A DNA stretch of 64,000 nt from assembly GCA_022510925.1 (NCBI GenBank), contig JAFLSO010000008.1, positions 1 through 64,000 of the forward strand, in the 5' to 3' direction. A program made the translations under genes and the position numbers. Below the pieces are notes generated by a model. That model saw nothing but the letters and a program-made list of their open reading frames with translations, was not told the DNA's origin and did no database searches. Below, piece after piece: positions 8,306 through 17,409 of the stretch; position 1 is the stretch's first letter; every line of letters begins with the position of its first letter. The stretch is from Treponema sp. GTDB taxonomy: Bacteria > Spirochaetota > Spirochaetia > Treponematales > Treponemataceae.

Positions 8306-10966
8306 ATGGCATTGAGCGCACAGAACGATATAATTTTGGAGAGGGCCAAGGCGGCGTCTCTGTCCAGGGACTATGAGCAGGCCGCAAAACTTTACAGGGG
8401 ACTTCTTAAAAGCGATCCGAAAAATTTGGAGCTTTTGAATGCGCTGGCGGAGTCCTATGTCAAGAGCGGGAACGACAGCCAGGCCGTGCCGCTGTACAAC
8501 GAGATTCTGCGCCTGGACGAGCACAATGTGATGGCGCTCAACGAGATAGGCGCCGCGTACCGCCGCATGAAAAAATACGACGAGTCCATAGCCGCACTGG
8601 AGCGCGCCATAATACTTGACGAGACCAACATTCAGATTTTCTACAATCTGGGCTTCACGTACAAGCTCATGGGAAAATACAATGACGCCATACAGTGCTT
8701 CAAGAATGTCATAAGCGAGAATCCCAGCGATGTGCTGGCGTTCAACCATCTGGGCTCCATCTATGCGCTTCAGAACAATCACAGGGAGGCTGTGAACGCG
8801 TACCTGCACGGGCTTAAGGTGGACGCGAACCATCCGGTGCTTCATCTGAATCTTGCTAAAAGCTACGAGGCTCTGGGCGAGTATGACAAGGCTGGCAGCG
8901 AGTATGAGGCGGCCCTGCGCACTAAACCGGGCTGGATGGAGGCCATGGAAGGCTACGCGGATCTGCTTCTGAACGAGAACAAAGTGCGCGCCGCCGGTGA
9001 CATAGTAAAGAAAGCGGTGGATTTAAATCCCGACAATAACGACATCCGCACCAAGCTCGGCACGGTCTATTCCCGCGAGCAGGAGTACGAGAGCGCCGAG
9101 AAGGAATTCATAAAAGTGCTGAACGTGGACTCTGACCACAGGAAGGCGCTGTCGGGGCTGGCGGACGCGTATGAGGCTCAGGGAAAAAATGACGATGCCG
9201 TCCGTGTGATGACACATGCGGAGGAGCTCGCTCCTGAGGACTCTGACGTGCTCCGTCAGAGCGCGCACGTGCTCATCTCAGCGAACAAACTCAACACCGC
9301 AAGCCAGAAAATCAAAAAGGTCTGGGACAAGAATCCCGATGACGTTAGGACGCTGAATCTGCTGGGGCAGTATTACATAGTGTCCGGGGATGAGGGCAAG
9401 GTGGCGGGATGCTACAGGCGCATCTCCGACATAAACCCTGAGTACAAGGACCATCTGCGTGACGGAGCAAAGCGCTACGGACAGAAAGGCGAGTACCAGA
9501 AGGCGGAGCATTACCTGGACTCGTATATGAGGAGCCGCCCGGATGACACCATCGCCGCCACGCTTCTGGGACAGGTATACGAGGCCCAGGAGAAATACGC
9601 GCAGGCCCTGGCGCAGTACAAGAAGCTCACGGGAATAAATCTGGAGAGCAGATATCTCAGGGCCGCCATGAGCCGTGTGCGCGATAAGCTGGACATGCAG
9701 GAGATGGGCTCCGTCTCCCCCGTTCCCGCCGCCCCTGCCGCAAGCGCTCCTTCCGAGGAGAACTACGTGCCTTTCCCGGAGGAGAGCGCGGTGAATGAGA
9801 TCGCCGCTCCCGACGTGGACATGGACATAGCCCCTGATTTCGCGGAGAGCGCGGATTCTGCTGACGTTTCCGAAGACGCCCTTGATTTGTCCGGGCTTAG
9901 CGAGGCTGACGAGGACATTGACGCGCTGGACAACGCTCTGCTTGATTCACAGGAGGTCCCCTCCACCGCGGTTCCGTCCGACACGCTGGACACTCTTCTT
10001 CCTGACGACGACTCCGCCATAGAGAACGCGCTGGACGATATGTTCGCGGACGGAATGTTCGGCACCCAGTCAGCGGACACGGATTTGCCCGGCGAGACGG
10101 AGGACGGCATGGAATTCGCGCCCGAGGACATTTTCTCCAACACAAAGAGCGATGACGGCACTGTGGAGATACAGGACGCGCTGGACGATGATCTGGTCGC
10201 GCCCGCTGAGTTCGAGATTGAGCCTGAGATGGACACGGAGCCTGACCCCGCCGCAGGAATTTTCAGCGGGGAGCAGGAGACCGAGGAGGCCGTGGTAGTG
10301 AGCGACGGGTTCGAGGAGGACGCGCCGGGCGATGAGATTCTGCCTGATGACGATGCGGATTCTGAGGTCCCGGAAGAGACAGCGGAGGACGCGCTTACTG
10401 AGGATGAGGAGATTCAGTCAGCGCCCGGTGAGGAGACTCAGTCTGCGCCGGAGGAGCCTGTTCCCGTTACAACCATGATGCCCGCGGCAGAAAACGCGGA
10501 GGATGATGTTCCCGGTGAGGAGGACTCGGATGAGACTCCTGCGGATGATTTTTCCGGGGGGGGCATTGCGCCGCATGATGGTGGCATGGAGACATCGGTG
10601 TTCTCCCGCACGGAAGAGATTTCCGCTCTTCTTAGAAAGCTCGTGGAGCTCTCGGAATGCCTTCCCGAGGATGAGTACGAGACGTTCCGCTCCAGCAGGG
10701 AATACGGTGCTATAGAAAGCCTCATGGAAAGTCTTTCATCCCGCCCCGGCTCAGGCTTTGTGGACAGGGCCCGTGCGTTGGCAGGTGACAGGCCCGTGCT
10801 TTCGGGAAACTGCACGTCATGGGTAAAAGATTATGACGGCTACATAAAGAAACTTTCCCGCACAGTGCTTAATTCCGCGCTAAGCCTCTCGGAATTCCTT
10901 CCCGATAACAAAAGCCGTGAGGAGCTGAAGGCGAGGATTAAGGCGGTCCTTGTAAAAATAGAATAG
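8306..10966 (+). CDS. TPR-repeat protein with long acidic C-terminal region
   Basis: This 886-residue protein has no signal peptide or membrane segment. Residues about 5-455 are at least a dozen tandem TPR units (repeated LGxxYxxxGxYxxA and ALxxxP patterns), a protein-protein interaction scaffold. Residues about 465-780 are strongly acidic and Pro/Ala-rich, probably disordered. A compact helical domain (about 785-886) closes the protein. It is likely cytoplasmic and may act as an assembly scaffold; partners cannot be named. It sits 4 nt after the LamG/FN3 gene, with AGGTAGG overlapping the upstream stop, so the two are co-translated or coupled. Confidence 0.82.
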   Translation: MALSAQNDIILERAKAASLSRDYEQAAKLYRGLLKSDPKNLELLNALAESYVKSGNDSQAVPLYNEILRLDEHNVMALNEIGAAYRRMKKYDESIAALERAIILDETNIQIFYNLGFTYKLMGKYNDAIQCFKNVISENPSDVLAFNHLGSIYALQNNHREAVNAYLHGLKVDANHPVLHLNLAKSYEALGEYDKAGSEYEAALRTKPGWMEAMEGYADLLLNENKVRAAGDIVKKAVDLNPDNNDIRTKLGTVYSREQEYESAEKEFIKVLNVDSDHRKALSGLADAYEAQGKNDDAVRVMTHAEELAPEDSDVLRQSAHVLISANKLNTASQKIKKVWDKNPDDVRTLNLLGQYYIVSGDEGKVAGCYRRISDINPEYKDHLRDGAKRYGQKGEYQKAEHYLDSYMRSRPDDTIAATLLGQVYEAQEKYAQALAQYKKLTGINLESRYLRAAMSRVRDKLDMQEMGSVSPVPAAPAASAPSEENYVPFPEESAVNEIAAPDVDMDIAPDFAESADSADVSEDALDLSGLSEADEDIDALDNALLDSQEVPSTAVPSDTLDTLLPDDDSAIENALDDMFADGMFGTQSADTDLPGETEDGMEFAPEDIFSNTKSDDGTVEIQDALDDDLVAPAEFEIEPEMDTEPDPAAGIFSGEQETEEAVVVSDGFEEDAPGDEILPDDDADSEVPEETAEDALTEDEEIQSAPGEETQSAPEEPVPVTTMMPAAENAEDDVPGEEDSDETPADDFSGGGIAPHDGGMETSVFSRTEEISALLRKLVELSECLPEDEYETFRSSREYGAIESLMESLSSRPGSGFVDRARALAGDRPVLSGNCTSWVKDYDGYIKKLSRTVLNSALSLSEFLPDNKSREELKARIKAVLVKIE

Positions 10967-11000
10967 GCCCCGCAGCGCGGCGGAGAAAATGCTGTCTGGC

Positions 11001-12125
11001 CTAAAGCCTGATTATCCTGGAGTTAGTCAGGACCTGCCCGCCGCTCTCCGTGATGAGGATGTCGTTCTCCAGACGGCACCCTCCTAGCCGGGCGTCATAA
11101 AGTCCCGGCTCAAGCGTGACTATGTTTCCGGGCATGAACACTCTGTTCCCCGCGCGCGGGTTTATGAACGGGGCCTCATGAATCTCAAGCCCCGTGCCGT
11201 GCCCCAGTCCGTGCGGCATGCTTCTGCCCTCCGCGCTGAATATCTCATCTGCCTTTCTGGCCGCGTCAATTATTCTGCCTCCGGGAACATAAAGCCCAAA
11301 ACACTCATCTGCGGCCGCCTGCACCAAGTCCAGGATTCTCTCCTGCTCCTTTGAGAGCGGTCCCCTGGCGACCGTTATGGTGCAGTCGCTGGCGTATCCC
11401 TCGAAGCACACACCGTAATCCAGTATCGAAAGTCCGCATGACCCCCATGCCCCTGCGGTGTATCCCGGGAAAGCATGGATGGCGAAACTTCTTCCGGGAC
11501 CTGCGGCGAGCGTGTCGAAGCTTGTGCGCTCGCATCCTTCCTCACGCAGCCTCCTCTCTATAAAAAGAGCCACATCCGTCTCGGTAAGGCTTTTTCCTGC
11601 CCTGAGCATGGCCTCGAATTCATCTGTCATGGCGGATGTTATGAGGCACGCTTTTTTTGTGCATTCAATCTCATAGGAGTCTTTTTGCGCGCGCATCTCC
11701 CTGACTGCCTCATGGACGCCCTTCTCCTCGCAGATGACCTTCCATTCAGGAAGCTCCGCCTCGTATTTCTTTACCCGGGGATAAGGCGTGACGGGCGGAA
11801 GCGCGATGGACCGCACGCTCGGGTCCGTGCCGCGTAGAATCTCCTTTACCGCAATTACTGCGTCACGCGAGAATTTTGTGAGCGGGATTATGCTGTCCGC
11901 ATGCGCCCTTTCCGCCGCAAGATTCTCATCCCACGGGCACAGGCAGCTCCTGCCCTCATCAGTAAGCACGAGCACTCCGTCTCCGGGAAGCCCGGTAAGA
12001 TAGCGCAGCGCCGGATCCCTGTTATCCTCGCTGTCGTGGAACACCGCAGTCCCAAAAGAATTCTCCCTCATGTATGCGTAGACTCTCTCAAGCCTCGCTC
12101 CATAAATATCCTTCAGCTCTTTCAT
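11001..12125 (-). CDS. M24 family Xaa-Pro aminopeptidase-like protein
   Basis: This protein of about 374 residues is a cytosolic metallopeptidase of the creatinase/prolidase type. It has an N-terminal creatinase-like domain and a pita-bread domain. The five metal ligands can be read: Asp in LSILDYG, Asp in ASDCT, His in GLGHGTG, Glu in TLEPGLY and Glu in RLENDI. It probably removes N-terminal residues before proline. The frame extends seven codons further, to an ATG at 12146 that overlaps the murJ stop as ATGA. The downstream ATG at 12125 has a better ribosome site (GGGAGAGG), so it was preferred. It is translationally linked to murJ. Confidence 0.87.
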   Translation of the reverse strand: MKELKDIYGARLERVYAYMRENSFGTAVFHDSEDNRDPALRYLTGLPGDGVLVLTDEGRSCLCPWDENLAAERAHADSIIPLTKFSRDAVIAVKEILRGTDPSVRSIALPPVTPYPRVKKYEAELPEWKVICEEKGVHEAVREMRAQKDSYEIECTKKACLITSAMTDEFEAMLRAGKSLTETDVALFIERRLREEGCERTSFDTLAAGPGRSFAIHAFPGYTAGAWGSCGLSILDYGVCFEGYASDCTITVARGPLSKEQERILDLVQAAADECFGLYVPGGRIIDAARKADEIFSAEGRSMPHGLGHGTGLEIHEAPFINPRAGNRVFMPGNIVTLEPGLYDARLGGCRLENDILITESGGQVLTNSRIIRL

Positions 12126-12142
12126 TCCGCCTCTCCCTTGAT

Positions 12143-13783
12143 TCATTTTCGCCTTAGCTTTGACCTCACGATTTCTACGAGCGGATCCTTTGTCACTAAA
12201 AGGAGGACCGCTCCTATCCCTCCGAAAATAAGCGCGCTTATCAGGACAGGAATTCCCTGCGAGAAAAATCTTCCGCGGCCCGCGAAAATGGACAGGAGCC
12301 TGTCACGCATAAGGTATACCGGCAGCGCGGCAATCACGGAGTACAGGATTATCCTGAGCGCGTACAGCATGGACGACTTTATCACGCTGTTTACGTTTAT
12401 GTTCGGTGTGCGTCTGAGGAACACGAACAGCATCACTGTGTTCGTCATGCTTGCGACAGTTAGCGCCAGGGCTATTCCCGCCCCTCCCATGGACCTTGTT
12501 AGAATGAACGCGAGCAGTATGTTCACCCCGAAATTTACCAGCCCCGCGAGCATGGGACTTTTTGTGTCCTGCTGCGCGTAGAACGCCGGGGCCGTTATCC
12601 TGTTCACCGCGATGAAGAACAGTCCTGCTATATGATACCTGAAAACCTGCATGGTCATTCTGATTGAATTCGAGTCGAATTTCCCTCCCGCGAAAATCAG
12701 CGTGATAAGATTCTCTCCCATCACCAGCGAGTAGAATGTTATGGGAAGCGCGATGAGAGCCATTATCTTTATGGACTGCGTGAGCATGGAGTTGAAACTG
12801 TCCCACTCGGATTTTTTCGCGAAGCCTGTAAGGTCGGGCAGGATGACCGTGCCTATCGTGACCGCGCATATTCCCAGGATGAGCTCCTGCAGGCGGAGAG
12901 AGTACTGCAAACTGGACACCACGCCCTCTCCCGCGCGAGTGGCCAGCGCCGATGACACCACGTCGTTAAGCTGGTAGCCGGCCATGCCTATTATGGTCGG
13001 TCCCACCAGGGCTATGACTTTCCGCGTGCCTGGATTGGTGAACGCGCTCCTTAATGACGTAAGCGTGACCTTCCATTTGTTTTTCAGCACGAACGGCAGC
13101 TGGAAAAGCGCCTGCACGGCACCGCCCGCTATAACTCCTATTGCCATGGCGCGCGCGGGATTCTGTGTGCGCGGCGAGAGTATGTACGTGGCGGCGATTA
13201 CTATGGCGTTGAAAAGGATGGGAGTGAACCCTGACGGCGAGAATATTTTAAGCCCGTTAAGGATTCCCTGGAAGAACGCCGCGATTGAGATCAGCATCAG
13301 GTACGGGAACATTATGCGCGTCAGAAGGACCGCCTCCCTCATGGCGTCGATGCTGTCGGTGCCGTAAAAGATGCGCAGTATCCATGGCGCAAGGATAATC
13401 CCCAGAGTAACGAACACGGCGGTAAGAAAAGTCACGAGCGTGAACGTGGAGCTCACGAATCTCTGCGTGGTGATGGTTCCCTGCTCTGAGCTGTCCTCCT
13501 CCAGGTATCCTTTGAATGTGGGGATGAACGCCACCGATATGGCGTTCTCCGCGAAAAGCCGCCTGAATAGATTCGGAATCATGAACGCTATCCCGAACGC
13601 GTCTGAGTAGGCGCTCGTTCCCAGAAAGCGTGCCTTCGTCATCTCCCGCACAAGCCCCAGCGCCCGCGAGCCCAGCGTAAGTGCTGAAAGCGATAGCCCC
13701 TTGGAAAGTAAGGAGGAGTTTCTCCTGCGTCCCAGATTGTCCTGACCGCGGGCATTGTCTGTCTGTTCAGAATTGTTTTCCAT
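12143..13783 (-). CDS. murJ: Lipid II flippase MurJ
   Basis: This 546-residue MVF-family protein has about 14 membrane helices and is predicted to move lipid II across the inner membrane for peptidoglycan synthesis. The N-terminal signature (SRALGLVREMTKARFLG) and LFAENAISVAFIP are typical of MurJ. About 40 polar residues precede the first helix, a longer leader than usual. The gene runs divergently from the cyclase gene, with 59 nt between the two chosen starts. Its stop overlaps the upstream ATG option of the M24 peptidase. Confidence 0.93.
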   Translation of the reverse strand: MENNSEQTDNARGQDNLGRRRNSSLLSKGLSLSALTLGSRALGLVREMTKARFLGTSAYSDAFGIAFMIPNLFRRLFAENAISVAFIPTFKGYLEEDSSEQGTITTQRFVSSTFTLVTFLTAVFVTLGIILAPWILRIFYGTDSIDAMREAVLLTRIMFPYLMLISIAAFFQGILNGLKIFSPSGFTPILFNAIVIAATYILSPRTQNPARAMAIGVIAGGAVQALFQLPFVLKNKWKVTLTSLRSAFTNPGTRKVIALVGPTIIGMAGYQLNDVVSSALATRAGEGVVSSLQYSLRLQELILGICAVTIGTVILPDLTGFAKKSEWDSFNSMLTQSIKIMALIALPITFYSLVMGENLITLIFAGGKFDSNSIRMTMQVFRYHIAGLFFIAVNRITAPAFYAQQDTKSPMLAGLVNFGVNILLAFILTRSMGGAGIALALTVASMTNTVMLFVFLRRTPNINVNSVIKSSMLYALRIILYSVIAALPVYLMRDRLLSIFAGRGRFFSQGIPVLISALIFGGIGAVLLLVTKDPLVEIVRSKLRRK

Positions 13784-13806
13784 ATCTGCGCATTAGAATA
13801 ATACTG

Positions 13807-13835
13807 TTGCAAAATTTAGGCAATGCGGTTACAAT
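13807..13835 (+). promoter_or_regulatory. Promoter of the cyclase gene, placed for a leaderless mRNA
   Basis: TTGCAA (13807-13812), a 17 nt spacer and TACAAT (13830-13835). The ATG at 13843 starts 7 nt after the -10 box, so transcription should begin at or next to the start codon. No Shine-Dalgarno sequence is present. Confidence 0.7.
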
Positions 13836-13842
13836 GGCGCTC

Positions 13843-15567
13843 ATGGAGAAAAAAAGGAAAGCCTATCATTTTAAATTCTTCCAATATGTGAATGACACTC
13901 CTATAATTCCCATACAGCACCGTATACTCACGGTTTTCATACTGTTCCTTCTGCTGACCAGTTTCGCCACCAACCTTATTTCCCTTATGCTCCTGCAGAG
14001 CCGCGTGGTGGACCTTACGAACAAGCTTCTAATAAATCAGCTCACCGACATTTACACCACCGCCGGAAACCAGTTCCAGATAAGCCTTTTCTCAGGCGAG
14101 ACCAAGGCCCCTTTGGAGGCCATAAAGCTCAGCGCCGAGAACACTTTCAGCATGCCGCAGAGCATGGCGGTGGGGGTAAGGCCGGACGGCTCGGTGCTGT
14201 TCTACGCATGTGCGGACCTGTCGCCTGACTGGGATGCCTTCACGGACGAGGGCGCGCTTCTTTCCATGGCGTCCGCGGGGGACGGGCAGGGCACGCTTAA
14301 CTTCACGTCACCGTACGGCCGCGAGTATCACGGCGTGTTTAAATTCCAGGATGAGTGGGAGGCGTACATAATCCGCGCGGAGTCCATCTCCGACACCAAT
14401 GTGGCGTTCTACAGGGTGTTCGGCATAATATCGCTCGTTATATTCATAGTGACCGTCATATGCCTTCTGTTCGGGCTTGGGATAATATCGCGCCTTCTCT
14501 CCAACATCCGCAAATTCACCAAGCAGATATACGACATGCAGAGCGAGCAGAGTTTGGGGCAGATAGACATCTCCTCCGCGCCCAATGATGACATAACTTA
14601 TCTGGCCGCGAATTTCAACATGCTCACCTCCCGCGTGAATTACCTTATGGGCACGTTCCAGAAATTCGTTCCCGAGACCGTGGTTAAGGCGGCCCGCAAG
14701 GAGGAGCAGATAAGCCTGCGGCAGGGAAGGCCGCTTGATCTTACCATTCTGTTCAGCGACATACGCGGCTTCACGTTCAGGACGGAGGTGCTCGGAACCG
14801 ACATAATAGACCTTCTGAACGTGCATTACAACTCCGTGATTGAGAGAGTGAAGCAGCGAGGCGGGGAGATAGGCTCCATAATCGGGGACGCGATACTCGT
14901 CAGCTACGGGCAGGACCCCTCCGTGAGGACGAACAAGTCCCTGGACGCCATAGACACCGCGTGGGACATAACGTTCGTTACGGAGAGGCTCCGCGAGTCC
15001 ATATCGCATGTGCAGGAGAAGCGCAGCGAGGAGAACAAGCCCCTCTCTGAATCCGAGAGCCGCGTCCTGGATGCGGCCCTGCTCGACGTGGGAGTGGGCA
15101 TAGACGGCGGGACCGTATATTACGGCAACGTGGGCTCCGAGAGCCGCATGCAGAGTACGTTCATCGGCGACAACGTGAATTCCGCCTCACGTCTGGAGGG
15201 GCTCACCCGTTTCTATAACGTGCCGGTCATAGTCTCCGCTTACGTGATGGACGAGGCCCTTAAGGAGCCGCGCGCCGCGGAAGATTATGAGTTCTTCGAG
15301 ATAGACACCGTGCAGGTTAAGGGAAAGACAGAGGGCGTGAAAATATATCTTCCGCTTAAGAGAAGCATACCGGAATTCGAGGACCTTAAGCAGAAGATGA
15401 GCGTATTCGAGCAGGGGCTCTCCCTGTATTACAAGGGCAGCTGGAGCGAGGCGCGCAGGCTTTTCAAGGATTCTGACCTTGCCCTCTCATCGGTGTTCCT
15501 GGAGCGCATGGGACGTAAGGGCGCGCCCGAGAACTGGAGCGGAATATGGACAATGACAACGAAATAG
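13843..15567 (+). CDS. Membrane-bound class III adenylate/guanylate cyclase
   Basis: This 574-residue protein has a membrane helix at about 28-50, an extracytoplasmic sensor region, a second helix at about 190-215, a HAMP-like linker and a cyclase domain (about 295-480). Metal-binding Asp residues are present in FSDIRGFT and IIGDAI. The NSASR motif (Asn/Arg transition-state residues) is also present. The Lys that normally reads adenine before IGD is Ser345, so substrate choice is uncertain. The frame opens earlier, at 13681, inside murJ. The promoter position and lack of a ribosome site favour ATG 13843; ATG 13834 overlaps the -10 box. The coiled-coil gene overlaps its end by 22 nt. Confidence 0.85.
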   Translation: MEKKRKAYHFKFFQYVNDTPIIPIQHRILTVFILFLLLTSFATNLISLMLLQSRVVDLTNKLLINQLTDIYTTAGNQFQISLFSGETKAPLEAIKLSAENTFSMPQSMAVGVRPDGSVLFYACADLSPDWDAFTDEGALLSMASAGDGQGTLNFTSPYGREYHGVFKFQDEWEAYIIRAESISDTNVAFYRVFGIISLVIFIVTVICLLFGLGIISRLLSNIRKFTKQIYDMQSEQSLGQIDISSAPNDDITYLAANFNMLTSRVNYLMGTFQKFVPETVVKAARKEEQISLRQGRPLDLTILFSDIRGFTFRTEVLGTDIIDLLNVHYNSVIERVKQRGGEIGSIIGDAILVSYGQDPSVRTNKSLDAIDTAWDITFVTERLRESISHVQEKRSEENKPLSESESRVLDAALLDVGVGIDGGTVYYGNVGSESRMQSTFIGDNVNSASRLEGLTRFYNVPVIVSAYVMDEALKEPRAAEDYEFFEIDTVQVKGKTEGVKIYLPLKRSIPEFEDLKQKMSVFEQGLSLYYKGSWSEARRLFKDSDLALSSVFLERMGRKGAPENWSGIWTMTTK

Positions 15568-17051
15568 GAAAAGAGATAAGGGGCTTCCTCCAGGACGAGC
15601 TGAATAAATACACCCTTGAGGAGGAGCAGACCACATACGACTTCGAGAAAAAATACGCCGAGTCAAAGAAGGCCAGCGCCCGCATCATGTGGCGCAACAT
15701 GTGGTCGCGTTTTTTGATCTGCTTCGCTGTCGTGGGGGTCATGGTCGCCGTCACGCTTTTTTTCACCAACCGCTACAACCGCAGCATTGCAGTGCAGGTG
15801 CGTGAATTCGATGACATAAATCTGCGGGACATTCTCAGAAGCTACAGCATTTTGGAGGACAGCCTCCGCGATGCCAGGAACGAGAAGCTCAGGCTGGAGC
15901 AGGAGAGGGACTTCAGGCGGATTCAGGCGGAGTCGCAGCGCAGGGCAGAGAGAGATATTCTGAATAACATGAACATAAAGGACGCCGAGGCACGCAGAAA
16001 AAAACTGCGGGAGATAGAGAGCGACTACAATCTTGCCATACAGGACTCCATGGTGAACGACGGGCGCATACAGGAGCTGGACGAGCTTATCGCGGGATTC
16101 ACCCGCCAGCTGGAGCAGTATGAGCCGGATAGCTTCGAGCGCGCCGAAAGGCAGAAGTCTGTCATAGACAGCGAGGGCCAGCTGAACGAGATGCAGCGCG
16201 CCAGCATGCAGGATTCCTACGAAAAAAAACTCGCGGATTTGCGGCAGGAGCTTACCGACACAAAGGAGGCGGACAGGCGGCATCTTCAGGAGATGGTGGG
16301 GTATGTCATGCGCCAGTACGATCCTGCCATGGCGGACGCGTCAGAGGCGGCACGGCGCGCTGTGTCCGAAAGCAGAAGCCTGCCCTCATCAGAAAGTTTT
16401 TCCGCGGAGGCCAACAGTAATGCCGCTGACGATTTCAATCTGTCCGTGAGCCGGGTGGATGACTACTACAGGCTCATGCGTACCATAGAGGACGACATGG
16501 CGGGGTATCCGCAGAAAGACGAGAATGCCATAAAATCTTTTACGCGCGCCCTGGTAAGGCTTTCACATGCTGCGGGAAACGACCTGCTCAGTGCATCCGA
16601 GAAAGAGATAAACTCCAAGGCGCTCCGCATATCAGAGCTGCAGGGCGACCTGTCGCAGGCGGAGAGAAGCATATCCGTGATGAGCGGATATTTTGACTCG
16701 CAGCTTGCGGCCATGCCTGCCAGGGCGAACTGTCCTGTGGACGGCATCATAATAAGCGCGCCCGAGAGCGGCTCCGTAAAGGTTTACGTCTCACGCTCCG
16801 CCAATGATTATTTTATGAGCCAGGCCGAGGGAAACGAGCTTCTGTGCGTGGCCATGCGAGGCTCCTCCGCCGTAAGGACAGCCGGAAGAATTTACCTGGA
16901 GCGGGAGACGGACGCTGCCAGAATATTCGCCCTGCGGTTCGAGAACGATGATGACATTTCCCTGGTGACCAAAGACTGCGTTATAACTCTCCGCCCCACG
17001 GAAAAAATCCTTGACGGCAGCCGCGCTAACAGTTCTGGCGCAGGGAGATGA
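15546..17051 (+). CDS. Coiled-coil membrane protein of unknown function
   Basis: This 501-residue protein was not recognised by family. The first 50 residues are charged, a single membrane helix follows (about 56-76), and then about 200 residues are rich in Glu, Arg and Gln with heptad-like spacing (a long coiled coil, about 95-260). The C-terminal part (about 270-495) is mixed, with a possible small beta domain after 390. The likely topology is cytoplasmic N-terminus and large periplasmic C-terminal part. The ATG lies 22 nt inside the end of the cyclase gene, so the two are translationally coupled. A role as partner of the cyclase is possible but unproven. Confidence 0.7.
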   Translation: MDNDNEIGKEIRGFLQDELNKYTLEEEQTTYDFEKKYAESKKASARIMWRNMWSRFLICFAVVGVMVAVTLFFTNRYNRSIAVQVREFDDINLRDILRSYSILEDSLRDARNEKLRLEQERDFRRIQAESQRRAERDILNNMNIKDAEARRKKLREIESDYNLAIQDSMVNDGRIQELDELIAGFTRQLEQYEPDSFERAERQKSVIDSEGQLNEMQRASMQDSYEKKLADLRQELTDTKEADRRHLQEMVGYVMRQYDPAMADASEAARRAVSESRSLPSSESFSAEANSNAADDFNLSVSRVDDYYRLMRTIEDDMAGYPQKDENAIKSFTRALVRLSHAAGNDLLSASEKEINSKALRISELQGDLSQAERSISVMSGYFDSQLAAMPARANCPVDGIIISAPESGSVKVYVSRSANDYFMSQAEGNELLCVAMRGSSAVRTAGRIYLERETDAARIFALRFENDDDISLVTKDCVITLRPTEKILDGSRANSSGAGR

Positions 17052-17185
17052 GAGGCCTGCGCTTTACGCTGTGGTGCGTGGCGCTCCGTGACCGCGCGTA
17101 ATTTCTCACTGCGATTTCTTAGCGGCATGAAAAAGTCCTTCCGGAGCGCGGAGTCTTTTAGCGCTAACTGAACGCTCTTGCGCGG

Positions 17186-17239
17186 TTATTTTTCTCTTTT
17201 AGCCAGCCGGGAGATTACTGAGACTCGTATCCGTTGCAT
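17186..17239 (-). CDS. Possible 17-codon small ORF
   Basis: In the 358-nt gap before glyS the minus strand has a good ribosome site (AAGGAGA, complement of 17245-17251) 5-6 nt before an ATG. It encodes a 17-residue basic peptide (starts MQRIRVSVIS) that ends in TAA. About 20 nt further on lies an imperfect hairpin with a T run on the minus strand (about 17130-17160). No clear promoter was found. It could be a leader peptide or chance. Apart from this and the glyS promoter, I see nothing else in 17052-17409. Confidence 0.22.
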   Translation of the reverse strand: MQRIRVSVISRLAKREK

Positions 17240-17330
17240 GGGTGTCTCCTTGAAATCCGGTAAAAACACTGCGTATTGACCGCCGCTCCCGGTCCGTCTC
17301 CGCACCGCGCGCTGCCTTGTATACCTGCCG

Positions 17331-17359
17331 TTGCCAGCCGTCCCGTTTTATGCTATACT
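17331..17359 (+). promoter_or_regulatory. Sigma-70 promoter of glyS
   Basis: TTGCCA (17331-17336), a 17 nt spacer and TATACT (17354-17359). This gives a leader of about 45 nt with GGAAGGAG before the ATG at 17410. Confidence 0.75.
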
Positions 17360-17409
17360 CACCGCGATATAGCCCGCCGCAATCCAGTGGCGGGAAGGAG
17401 TTACTCATT

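Noticed and set aside
9700..10600. Acidic region of the TPR protein as a frameshifted or low-quality segment
   Set aside because: The frame remains open, the codon use is like that of the TPR part, and a compact C-terminal domain follows, so it looks like a genuine disordered region.
17120..17165. Rho-independent terminator after the coiled-coil gene
   Set aside because: The stem around 17133-17158 is imperfect and the T run on the plus strand is short, so it is not listed as a feature.
17317..17409. Upstream start of glyS at 17317
   Set aside because: The stretch contains the -35 and -10 boxes; ATG 17410 has a good ribosome site and a family-like N-terminus.
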